This document shows positions 38,642 to 49,696 of a stretch of 64,000 bases of DNA, piece after piece. Source of the stretch: Misgurnus anguillicaudatus. Its lineage: Eukaryota > Chordata > Actinopteri > Cypriniformes > Cobitidae. Under the pieces are notes generated by a model, which was not told the origin of the DNA, did not search any database, and worked only from the letters and a program-made list of their open reading frames with translations. Position numbers and translations under genes: made by a program. Numbering within the stretch: the first letter of the stretch is position 1; the number at the start of each line of letters is the position of its first letter. The stretch lies in NCBI RefSeq assembly GCF_027580225.2, contig NC_073339.2:41096501-41160500 (forward strand), given 5' to 3'.

Positions 38642-39038
38642 CTTAAAAAGGTTCTTCACAGAAAAGAACGATTTTTGGTCCTTTCAGTAAAAGATTCTTA
38701 AAAAAACAATTTATTTCGTACCTTTTTAGTCTTCGGCTACTACAAAGAACCTTTTGTGCATCAGAAAGATGTAAAATATTATTTATTGAGCCATATAACC
38801 AGACTATGTTTGGGAACTTTATTAGCCTATGTAAAGGTATCAGGTGCTTTGCCTTTCAGATCAGCTTCTTCCCTAGCAACAGTGGTTATGCTGATGTGAG
38901 TAACTGTAGTCTGCATTTCATTTTACTATGGTAAATTAAGTTGAACAAACAGGTAACCAGAACTGCGTTTAAGTGGAAAAATGAAATAAAAAAAAATGCA
39001 AAAAGGTTTACATATAGCCTGGGCTTTTTCCCCCATCG

Positions 39039-39041
<3 letters not shown>

Positions 39042-39087
<46 letters not shown>
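39042..39087. repeat. (CT)n tract just upstream of fscn1
   Basis: A 46-bp pure CT run ending 108 bp before the fscn1 ATG, so in the promoter or 5' UTR. CT/GA tracts at this place can bind GAGA-type factors; here that is only a possibility. Confidence 0.95.
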
Positions 39088-39091
<4 letters not shown>

Positions 39092-39195
39092 GTCTCGGTC
39101 TCTCTCTCACGCGCCATCCTGTATCACTTGACACACCCACCCAGAACCGCTTGTTACTAATTCCCACCGAACCGTAAAGCCCAAACAACAAAGCC

Positions 39196-42100
39196 ATGTC
39201 TTCTGAAGGTTTAGGTGAAACCTTGGTGATCCGGTTCGGCCTCATAAATGCCGGCAATAAATATCTCACAGCGGAGACGTTCGGCTTTAAAATCAACGCC
39301 TCTGCATCCTCCATGAAGAAAAAGCAGGTGTGGACCCTCGAACAGTCTGGGGATCACGGAGACTCCAATGCAGTGTTCATCAAAAGCCACCTGGGTCGAT
39401 TTCTCGCCACAGACAAGGACGGCAACGTGACCGCGGACAGCGAGCATCCCGACCCAGACTGTCGGTTCCTAGTCATCGCTCACGACGACGGCCGGTGGTC
39501 ACTGCAGTCCGAGCCCCACGCGCGGTACCTAGGCGGGACCGAGGACCGAATCTCGTGCTTTGCGCAGAGCATCACGCCCGCAGAAAAGTGGAACGTGCAC
39601 CTGGCGGTCCATCCTCAGGTGAACATCTACAGCGTCGCGCGCAAACGGTACGCGCATCTGTCCGAGCGCAACGAGCTCTCCGTGGACCGGGACGTACCGT
39701 GGGGCGTGGATTCGCTCCTCACGCTCGTGTACCTGGATCACCGGTACCATCTGCAGACCGCCGACAACCGCTTTCTGTCGTGCAGCGGTGCCCTGGTTGG
39801 CAAACCGGACACCGTGACCGGTTTTACGCTTGAGTTTCGGGCGGGTAAGGTCGCTTTCCGCGATGCCACGGGAAAATACATCGCGCCCACAGGACCCACC
39901 GGGACCATGAAGTCCGGCAAGAGCGCGCGTGTCGGCAAAGACGAGCTTTTTGTCCTCGAGCAAAGTCACGGGCAAGTGGTGCTGACAGCCAGCAATGAGA
40001 GAAACATTTCCATGCGTCAGGGTATGAATGGATTTAAACAAATCATTTTTTTTAGATTAATAACAATTTTTTATTATAAAAATATATAAATATTTATTTA
40101 TATCAAAATACGCCTGCATAGGCTGTAGATGCAAGTGATATTAAAATACATGCACGTGTATACTTATTGAATAAATCGTCCACGAGGTTTGTAAGTTGTC
40201 AGTCCTAATGCAGAACAGATTTTCACCTAGCTCTTTCTTTTATCTTTTGTTTGAATAAACATTTCCTTCACTCCTCAACTTTTATGCTCTGTTGGCCCTC
40301 ACAGAATAGCCACATGTATTTGACGTGCAAAATGTGGTCACATGTGAAATATCTGGATTCATGTGGCTTCTCTTTAAAAACTCTAAGCTGAGTAACTTCA
40401 TTGTTACAGTGTGTTAGATGAAAGCACTTTCTGTTTGAATGTTGTTTTAGGGGTTGATTTATCAGCCAATCAGGATGAGGAGTCAGACCTTGAGGTGTTT
40501 CAGATGGAGATGGATAGCCAGACAAAGCATTGTTCCTTCCGATCTTGCAATGGGAAGTATTGGAGCCTCACCCCTAGTGGAGCTATCCAGTGTACTGCCT
40601 CCACCAAGTAAGAGAGGTTAAATATGCTTTTCAGTAAAACAGTTTTAAGTTTTGGCTTGTGAAAAGTTGACATAACTTATAAAATCAAGTTGAAATTGTT
40701 TAACTTAATTTTTAAGGTAAAGTTACATAAAATATGTTGATTTGACATACATAAAATGAACAGCTTGAATGCACTGTAAGTGGCTTTGGATAAAAGTGTC
40801 TTCCTGGTGCATAAATGCACACCTTTTTTTTAAACCAGGTCACCCAGTTGTTTCTTTGACCTTGAGTGGAAGGGGACAAAAGTTGCACTGAAGGCCAGTA
40901 ATGGGAAATACCTGGCAGCCAAGAAAAACGGACAGCTGGCAGCTGCTGTGGACACTGCAGGTTAGTGTTTGAGGCTTTGCTAAGCTTTAAAGGACAAGTT
41001 TGGTATTTTACACTTAAAGCCCTATTTTCAGATTGTTTATGATGAAATAGAACGGTTTTGACAGAAATTTCGGCATATGCGGCTGCCCCGAGAGTTTTTG
41101 GGTGTTTGTGTTTCAGCTCCTACCTTTACAATGGGTTTAGTGGTGCACTGGAACAATCCTTCCTAAAATGCATTAAACTTTCGTTTACAAAGACGTGAAA
41201 CTCACCGGGTGGTCGGGAGTGTTCACTGATGTGCTCACACAGGAGTCGCGGCAAGATACGCATTCCAACAGGTTTTATTGTAGTTTTTGCCAACTCCATT
41301 GACTTGTATTAGATGTGCTGTGAGGTATGGTATTACTCCGCGCCGGGAACTTTGTTTCTATTCTTGCAATTGGCAAAAGCGGATTAGCGCCACCACCTGG
41401 GCTGGAGTGTCTATTATTCAAGCTCTAAGCGGAAGAATATACGAGTGTGGGGCGTTTGGAAAAATAGGTCCACAAGTTAACAACGAATGCTAAAACAGCT
41501 GTTGGAAAGCATCTTTTAACGCGATTTTTGTGTGAGCATATCAGTGAACACCCCTGACCACTCGGTGAGTTTCACGTCTTTGTAAACAAAAGTTTAATGC
41601 ATTTTAGAAAGGATTGTTCCAGTGCACCATTAAACCCATTGTAAAGGTAGGAGCTGAAACACAAACACCCAAAAATTCTCGTAGCAGCCGCAAATGTCGA
41701 AATTTCAGTCAAAACTGTTCTATTTCATCATAAACAATCTGAAAACAGGGCTTTAAGTGTAAAATACCGAACTTGTCCTTTAATATTTTTTACAATATTC
41801 TTGTCTTTAGGTTATTCCAGTATCACATAAAATAGTTTTTTCCATTAAAGAATTGGGCATTAAAAAACATAAAAATACTAAGTGGTTCTTTTGTATACAC
41901 TGTTGATGTTATAGGTGCTATATAATATATATTATCAGTGGTGGAGACCTTACGAAATTAATTGTTTTGTTTTGAATACTTAAGAACGAGCCATTTTTAT
42001 CTACATAGACTGCGGGTCCCCTTACATACAGTAGAAGTCATCATTTCACGCCACCATGTTTACACAGTAACCCTAAACGGACAAACTGCTCTACAGAGCG

Positions 42101-45100
42101 CGTTTTGTTACTATGGTGTCTGTGACGATGATGTGTTTGTCCTGTGGCAGCTACCGTAGTTTCACTATGCATTTTAAGAAGGAGGGGTGAGCTGTGGACT
42201 GAGTTGTTGGTCAGCCTGAATTACAAGTCCCACATTGAACCTTGATATTTTAAATGAGGTTTGAGCATTACAGCAGAAGTAAATACTTTCATTGCACCAA
42301 AATTGCATACTAGTACATATTGAATTTAATGGTTCATTATTAAGCCACACCCTAGCAAACACTGTTGAGTGTCATAGAGACATGGGAGATGGTTTAAAAT
42401 TTAAATAATTCATACTGGCAACCAGCTTATGGAGTCTCATCATTGGTAGCTACCAAGCCACTCCCTAGCAACAGAAGACAGTAGCCGTTTCTCAATGTCA
42501 AGGATACTTCCTTGGCAGGACTAGTCCTTACAAGTCACTTCCTTCAGAGGCTAGGCGAGGCTCCTTTTAAGCATTCGGAGAAGACGTTAAATGGAACAGG
42601 CTAGCAAGTGCACGTCATTACGTCATTGCGTGATTGAAAGGTGTGCTTTCGGTGCTGTGCGCATAGGATTGTGGGTGATTTCAGCGCGTGAAGAGCGCGA
42701 AGGATACAAATATGCATCCTTTCCTGTATATGGGATATTTCTCGAAAGAAGGACTCAGTCCTTGGCTGAAATTACGAGGATCCTCGACATTGGAACAGTC
42801 CTTCGACGAACGTCGATGATGTAGCATCCTCGAAATTATGGCTTCCGAGGATCCTTCCTTGACATTGAGAAACGGCTATTAAGGTAGCAACCTATTAACA
42901 AAGCCTACATCTCTGCATCAGAACATTGTATAGACATGGGGGGATCTTTTAATCATGTAAGCTTCATGTTAGCTTCATGTTAAATCATGTTAACATCATG
43001 CTAAATCATGCTAGCATCATGCTAATTTCATGCTAAATCATGCTAGCATCATGCTAAATCATGTTAGCTTCATGTTAAATCGTGCTACCCTCATGCTAGT
43101 TTCATACTAAATCCTGCTAGCATCATGCTAAATCCTGCTAGCATCATGCTAAATCCTGCTAGCATCATGCTAAATTGTACTATCATCATGTATGTTTCAT
43201 GTTAAATCATGCTAGCTTCATGCTTAATCATGTTAGTATCATGTTAGCCTTATCCTAAAGCATGGTAACATCAACTTTATGCTAAATCATGTAAACATCT
43301 TGATAAATCAAGCTAACATCATGTTATCATGATAATGTTAAATCATACTAGCATCATGCTAGCTTCAAACAAAATCATGCTAGCTTCATGCTAAATCATG
43401 TAAGCATCTTGCTAACTTCATGGTAAATAATGTTAGCTTCATGTTAAATAATGTTAAATCTTTGTTGCATCATGTTAGCTTCATGTTGATTCATGCTAAC
43501 CTCATGTTAACTTCATGCTAATTCATGCTAGCATCATTTTAACTTAATGTTAATTCATGATAACATCAGGTTAGCTTCATGTTAAATCATGCTAACATCC
43601 CTGCTGAAAAATCCAGCTAAAACCAGCATAAGATGGTGTAGCAAACTGGAGTAGCTGTGTTTTGGTAACATTTAAGCTGGTCTAGCTGGACTTTGCTGGT
43701 CAGGCTGGAAGACCAGCTGACACGCCAGCTTGACCAGCTTTGCCAGGCTGGGAGGACCAGCTTAGACCAGCTACTGCCACCTTAAACCAGCTAAAACCAG
43801 CTACCAGCTTATGCTGGTCTTTGCTGGAGTTTTCAGTAGGGATCATGTTTACTTCATGCTAATTCATGCTAACATCATTTTAGCTTTGTGTTAATTCATG
43901 CTAATATCATGTTATCACGTTGCTAACTTCATGCTAAATCATGATAACATTATGTTAGCTTCATGCTAATTCATGCTAGCATCATTTTAGCTTCATGCTA
44001 AATCATGATAACATCAGGTTAGCTTCATGTTAAATCATGTTAACATCTTGTTTACGTCATGCTAATTCATGCTAACATAATTTTAGCTTTATGTTAATTC
44101 ATGTTAACATCATGTTATCACCATGCTAGCTTCATGCTAAATCATGATAACATCATGTTAGCCTCATGTTAAATCATTTTAGCACCATTTTAACTTCATG
44201 CTAAATCTAGTGTGACCATACGTGCCATTTTTCCGGGACACGTCCTGGCCAGGATTTCGGGTGCGTCTTCCGAAAGTCATATTTGTCGACTGCGTAGTAG
44301 GTTTATTATTTCAGGTTCTGTTTAAACTTGTCCATGTTAAACCTGTTGAACTTCTATTTTAAACGTTCAGGCCAGAATTTGTCAAGCCAATAAAAAGTTT
44401 GTCTACAAACTTTAGCATAGTTTCAGTCTGTTTTTGACACGTAAAACAATTTAAAAGGATCACATTATGCACTCACGCTTCTACTTTTGGCATTGGAGCA
44501 ACCCTCATTCACATTTTATCATGTGAAAATGAGCAATCAGATAAGCGGGTCTGTTTTTTTTTACAGGTGAGCAGGAGGAGTTCGTGTTGAAGCTCATTAA
44601 CAGACCATTGATCGTATTGCGAGGTGAACACGGCTTCATAGGTTGTCGCAAACAAGGAACCGGGACCCTTGATTCCAATCGCTCATCCTATGACGTCTTC
44701 CAGTTGGAGTACAACAACAATGCTTACAGCCTCAGAGGTATCCAGCTCTTTTATTATAACGACTACATTTCCAACTAGTTTTTACTGTAAAAAAATGGTC
44801 TCAATTGTCACTGGGCCCATTTAGGTACAGATATGTATAGCCCACATTTGGTACCAATATGCATCTCTGCGTTACAAATATGAACTCTATAGTTGCAAAT
44901 GTGCACTTTTTTAATAGGGTATCACCCTATAGTGACAGCTAGGGACCATTTTTAAAACTATTTCTCTATTATTCCCCTTCTCAGACTCAGTTGGAAAGTA
45001 TTGGACAGTGGAGGCAGACGGTTCTGTGGTTAGCAGCAGTGACACACCCACCTTCTTCAACTTTGAGTTCTGCGATTATAATAAAGTGGCCATTAAGACA

Positions 45101-45190
45101 AAGGATGGCAGGTATCTTAAGGGAGATCACGCTGGGGTGTTAAAAGCCAGCGGTCAGCGCATCGCAGACGCCACTTTGTGGGAATACTGA
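39196..45190 (+). CDS. fscn1: Fascin actin-bundling protein 1
   Basis: Exons 39196-40021, 40451-40607, 40839-40960, 44567-44737 and 44985-45190 total 1482 bp, giving 493 aa, the same length as human fascin-1. Boundaries are GT-AG with consistent phase. Four beta-trefoil domains of about 125 residues each can be followed, with the typical GKYL/GRFL turns. Ser39 in [10 protein letters not shown] matches the PKC-regulated serine of mammals at the same number. The C-terminus ...[11 protein letters not shown]...LWEY is characteristic. Fascin crosslinks parallel actin filaments in filopodia. Exon 1 is strikingly GC/CpG-rich compared with the rest. Intron 3 (3.6 kb) has filled with repeats. Fish often keep two copies (fscn1a/b), and I cannot tell which. 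Confidence 0.97.
40987..41783. mobile_element. TTAA-flanked foldback transposon with about 255-bp arms
   Basis: Starts TTAAAGGACAAGTTTGGTAT and ends TACCGAACTTGTCCTTTAA. The arms 40987-41245 and about 41520-41783 are near-complete reverse complements (for example GTTTACAAAGACGTGAAACT at 41183 against AGTTTCACGTCTTTGTAAAC at 41568). The central 270 bp is unique. It lies in fscn1 intron 3. Confidence 0.85.
42482..42878. mobile_element. MITE with perfect 23-bp terminal inverted repeats
   Basis: The left end TAGCCGTTTCTCAATGTCAA (continuing GGA) is exactly matched by the inverted right end. The body holds repeated AAGGAT/GAGGATCCT phrases. The target duplication is unclear. It is in fscn1 intron 3. 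Confidence 0.8.
42955..44210. repeat. CATGCTAAAT/CATGCTAGCAT minisatellite-like array
   Basis: About 1.0 kb of short units built from TCATGCTAAATCATGCTAGC and variants (CTTCATGTTAAATCATG). Unit length is about 10-11 bp, organised in loose 20-22 bp pairs, and rich in CATG and GCTAGC palindromes. It is split by a younger insertion at 43599-43841. It occupies fscn1 intron 3 and shows no open frame of interest. Confidence 0.85.
43599..43841. mobile_element. Palindromic MITE inserted in the CATGCTA array
   Basis: The ends CCCTGCTGAAAAATCCAGC and, inverted, CCCTACTGAAAACTCCAGC pair. The body is made of ACCAGCT/AGCTGGT motifs (AAACCAGCTAAAACCAGCTA). Array units continue on both sides, so the array predates the insertion. 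Confidence 0.8.
44785..44965. mobile_element. Short GGTACA-type MITE fragment in fscn1 intron 4
   Basis: Phrases such as TTTAGGTACAGATATGTATA and GGGACCATTTTT recur at 50325-50440 and are related to the element at 46432. It lies between exons 4 and 5. Borders are approximate. Confidence 0.45.
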
Positions 45191-46171
45191 GTATACCGCG
45201 TAACACCGGCACCCACCTTTTACATCCACACACACTGAATAAACAACGTGTGTCTGTAAACTATCTTTAAACGTAAGCATAAAGCATCGTCTGCGGCATA
45301 AGCACAAGATAATAACATGCATTGTATAGCACACAACACCCTTAAGCATTTATGAATAATGTAATACACATAAGGGTTGAGAAAGAGATGTTTTGCACAA
45401 AAGGCACAAAAACGTAAGAGAAGCACAAATGAATATGAAGGATATAAACTGGATTAGTGTTGGATAAACTTGATACGTCCATATGGAGGTCCCGGTTGTC
45501 TTAATGATTTGATAACGTGTAATAATATAATAATTGGGTGAAATACAACTCACAGGCATCTTAGATGTTTTCATTTTGCTGATTTAACACATTTAAAGGT
45601 AGTGTTACATAATATCCAATCATTTGTTTACGCAAAATAGGTACACTGACGTATCTGTCACAAGCTGAGCCCTTAAGGAATAGAGCTGATGATCCAAATA
45701 CAGTTTTAGGGTGAACTGTGCTTTCGTAACGAGGCCAAGGTTTTAAATAGCAGCTCTGTGTTGGAGAAAAATTCATTGTTCATATAAGAGAGGCTCTCAT
45801 TTCCAAAGGAGCAAAGTCTCTTTTACATAGATAATACACACACATCAATACAAAGTGAGTCCAAAGCAAATCATGTACTCTACATGATTTGTTTGTCAAA
45901 TTGTCCTGTATTGTGTTTGCCATGTTTGGTCGTGCTTGGTAAGGACCTGATACAACCCTTACAGAAATAACAGTGTTTTTAATGTAACTCTATAGCTTAA
46001 TATTCATACGTGACTTGCACTTTTTCGGCTAAAGCTTTTTCATGTGAATGTGTTTTGAAGGAAACGATGAAATATTGCTTGTGCCTTTTTTGAGTGGGAT
46101 AATGCTTATTTAAAAGTCATTTGATTGTCATTATGTGCCATTTGCAACTAGACATCAAAAGAAAATGAAGG

Positions 46172-46177
46172 AATAAA
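46172..46177 (+). terminator. fscn1: Candidate distal polyadenylation signal of fscn1
   Basis: AATAAA about 980 bp after the fscn1 stop, followed by TG-rich DNA. A proximal AATAAA occurs at about 45237 (50 bp after the stop). Either or both may be used; vertebrate fascin mRNAs usually have a long 3' UTR, which favours this one. Confidence 0.4.
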
Positions 46178-46431
46178 ACGTTGTCAAAGACTAAAAGACT
46201 GGTTTGTGATTTATTTTTATTTTTTTAGATGTCATTTGATCTCACATATACAGTAATAAAACCATCAGTTACTTGATTAAATTCAATGCACTTGAAACAA
46301 AAAATATTTTAATATTTTTTAGTCAATGTTTTGTTTTAATGTAATTGCTAAAATATACAAATCAGTATTTTATACTGCATATAAACAACATAAATATTAA
46401 AATGCCCCACAGAAAATCTCTCACAGATGAA

Positions 46432-46637
46432 TACACTCTCAGAAAAAAGGTACAAAATTTTTCACTGGGGTGGTACCTTTTCAAAAAGTATACTTTTACC
46501 TAAAAGATGCATTTTGGTACCTCAAAGGTACAAATTGGTACCTCAAATGTATATCTGTACCAAAACGGTACATATTAGGACCCTCTTAAAAGGTACCGTC
46601 CCATGTGACAACTTTTGTACTTTTCTCTGAGAGTGTA
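46432..46637. mobile_element. MITE with TACACTCTCAGA ends
   Basis: Left TACACTCTCAGAAAAAAGGT, right TTTCTCTGAGAGTGTA inverted. The body carries repeated GGTACC/GGTACA words. 206 bp, downstream of fscn1. Confidence 0.8.
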
Positions 46638-46639
46638 GA

Positions 46640-49215
46640 AAATGGAGGCAGGAGGGTGAAGTGCAAATATGTTCGCATTATTTACTGTATTAATATTGAA
46701 GGGGTTGTACGTTTATTTTTATTTATTTATTTTTTTGGGGGGGATAATCTACACCACTGGTTCATATCACATTTAGCTGACCTGCTGAAATTGATGATCA
46801 GTGTTTTCTTCCCTATACAGAAAAAAGATTTAATCACTATTTTTTTATATTATATCTCTACTTTTCTCTCTCTCTCTCTTAATTTACTTTACTTCTATTC
46901 TTTCTCTGTTTTGTTTAATTCTCTCCATCCCAACCTTGCAGAATTTCTAGGATTTTCACATGGTGACAGTGTGACTGGCCGTAACTCAATAAGACTGCAA
47001 TACATACACAGACACCCACTCTCTCACACACAAACGTACACACTTATACACACAGAAGAAACTTAACATCTCACAGATGTGAATGTTCTGTGAGGCAGAG
47101 AAGCTGCTTTCTGACCTTATGGCAACAATTGAAGGAGAAAATTTAAATTTTTACCAAAAATATTAAAACAAAACGAGCTGAACTGAAAACTAAGGGTGTG
47201 AGATATCAAAACCAAGGAAACAAAGCTGAATGATTTTATTTCTTTATCATTTCAGGTTCAGTATTGCAGGACTCTGATATGCTGTAGTCATAGCCTTTGT
47301 GTGTTTTTTTACACATGTGCATCCTCACTTTAAAAATTAATTCAGGGGATCTGTTGCCACTATTTAATTTAATGCATTGGTGCAAGTTTAAAATTCTAAA
47401 TAATGGATTTATTGAAAGATTTAAAGTTGAAAACGTTTTTTATTGGGTTGTCAAGACATAATAATGTTGTTAGTTACATCAAGTTAATATTGTGTGTAAC
47501 TTCAAATTAATTATCTGTGTTAGTTTGTATAAAACATTATTTAAGCTGTAGCAACTCAATACATTTAGCTTGATAACTGCAGGTTCCCAGTATGATTTGA
47601 CTTGATAGTGAGAGTAAATATAGTGTTATTTTATGCATTTCTAATCAAGATGAAAACATGAGAAGACTTTTAATGATTATTGTTTTCTACTTTTGGTATT
47701 TAAAAGATTTTCTGTTATGTTGTTGATTTTTAAGAGGTACCATTGTGCTGAAGAATAGAGCATTTGCGACCAGTTGAGAACAGACTCACCGAGCATTATC
47801 TTGCTTTTTTAATCAGATGGCATTTTGATAAAAATGCTAAAACTGGTTGTCTTCTGGTTATCTTGTCTTCTGCAACCTGATGTTAAGGTGTTGTTAAATA
47901 AAAAGGTTTGAATCATTTAAGTAGTTTTGTGTAAATCATGTCCATGATTGAATCAAATTTAAAATGCAAAAAAAAAAGTTAAAACAACTTAATTTTTATG
48001 AGTATTCAACTAAATTTTTTAAGTACATCCAACTTATTATAGTTTGTTGGCCAGAATTAATTTCAGAAGTAGTAAAAATAATTGATGCAAACTGTTGCGT
48101 TAATTTTTTTGTTGAGTCCAAGCAATATTTTTTAGAGTGAAAGTCAAGCACAGTGGAATACCATGCAAACACAATTGTTGTATATCGAAGTATGATATTG
48201 CCAAACAATATTATTAGCGGTATACACAGGTTTTTATTGGAAAGCTTGTTGTTAATAAATCACTAATGCCTCTGTGTGTAAGGGAGAGAGAGACGGAGAG
48301 AGTCATAAACAGTTTAGAGCATTTATTAGGAAATTACATTACTGTCTATAATTTATAACAGGGCAATGGAAAAATGAAAGGGCTATGAATGTATATCACA
48401 GTGGTCAAAGACTTGAATCACTGCTGCCACCTAGTGGTTAAAACACACAGGTGTAAATACAGCACATCAGACTTTACCTACACGATTATTGTGGTCAAAA
48501 GAAATCGTGATAACAATATTATTAACTGTTTTTTAAACATAAATAAACAATACTATGAGTCAAATTTATCTTTTTTGTTAATTTTGTTTTATTCGAGGTT
48601 TTGGGCAATGAGTCATATACTGAAAAGACAATAGTAGCCTAGTTGTAACCGTTGTGTATCTAAGGGTAAAATGTTAAATGTCTGCTGAATTATTTATAAT
48701 ATTATCGTATATGTGTAGTATTGACATGACATGTGTAAAATCTTTAAAAATTAATATCATGGTTAATGTCAATATCGGTATTCTGTGACAACCCTATTTT
48801 TGGAGAACACAGATTTCATAATCGTAACCATACAGATTTAAAAAATGTATTAAAATATTTACAATTTATAGAAGAGCATTTTGTTAAATACAGCAAACAT
48901 TATGAAAATAATGTGCTGGTAACATCTAAATTAAATTATTTTTTTTCAAATAAAAATATTAATTTGCATTACTTTATCAACATAAATACCTTAGGTTACA
49001 TAAACAAAATTTTATTTATGATCCAAAACCACCAACTGAAGTCTTTTTTGTTTGTGGCGCAAAATCATTCAATGCTAACGAAGAGTTATGCACGATATCA
49101 TAAACTGGACATTGGGACTAGTTGTCACATTGGTCATATCTATATCCCAGTAAGGGATAGGTTTTGAGTCAAAAGTCTGATGCACAATTGCCTGTTTTCT
49201 TTAGTTTAGTTTTGT
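46640..49215. other. fscn1-abcg2 intergenic DNA
   Basis: AT-rich, with short dispersed repeat fragments (a possible hAT relic at 48420-48800 containing CACGATTATTGTGG and GTGACAACCCTA). No coding exon supported. The 133-codon open frame at 48766 has no recognisable motif and begins inside the relic. Confidence 0.45.
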
Positions 49216-49502
49216 ATAGACGGTTTCATCGGACGCATGTGCGCTGACGCGATACACGTCTGGATCTGAACTTTACTTCCGGTTTTGTTTTTTTAATGGT
49301 CTGACTAGTTGCTAAACTGATCTCTTGAACAAATGCCTCGTCGAAAATAACAAATGTTTTGGTTTCCTAGGTAATCTATGTGTTGTTTTTTTGCTTGTTA
49401 TATAAATAAACTACATTTAAAGAACTTTGTTGTTATTTATTCTTAGCGGAGTTTACCGGAAGTTACGTGCGGACCACGACAGCCGCTTGTTAAACCGTCT
49501 AT
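49216..49502. mobile_element. MITE with ATAGACGGTTT ends
   Basis: Ends ATAGACGGTTTCATC and AAACCGTCTAT are inverted repeats. The body contains TTACTTCCGG on one arm and CCGGAAGT on the other, plus an ATG-started snippet with a possible donor (TAGGTAATC). It sits 200 bp past the abcg2 stop, so possibly in its 3' UTR. Confidence 0.7.
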
Positions 49503-49696
49503 AATTTCAAACAAGTAACAAATATAATTTCAACAGCAGTGTAGGGTTTAAATAAATGTTACAATGTATTATTTATTGTTAAAATATGTTAAACTTTATG
49601 TTAAAATATTACAATGTACAGTGTAATAAATATACAACAAAAAGGCACAATTACATTGTAAGTGAACAGTCAGATTGTATGAATGATGTGTTTCTG

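Noticed and set aside
39330..39833. Arg-rich 167-codon plus-strand frame and minus-strand frames over the same stretch
   Set aside because: Off-frame shadows of the GC-rich fscn1 exon 1.
42955..44210. Regularly spaced short repeats, considered as CRISPR-like
   Set aside because: Units are contiguous with no unique spacers, diverged, and inside a vertebrate intron.
48766..49167. 133-codon plus-strand frame
   Set aside because: AT-rich chance frame starting in a hAT relic; residues show no domain, and no splice context.
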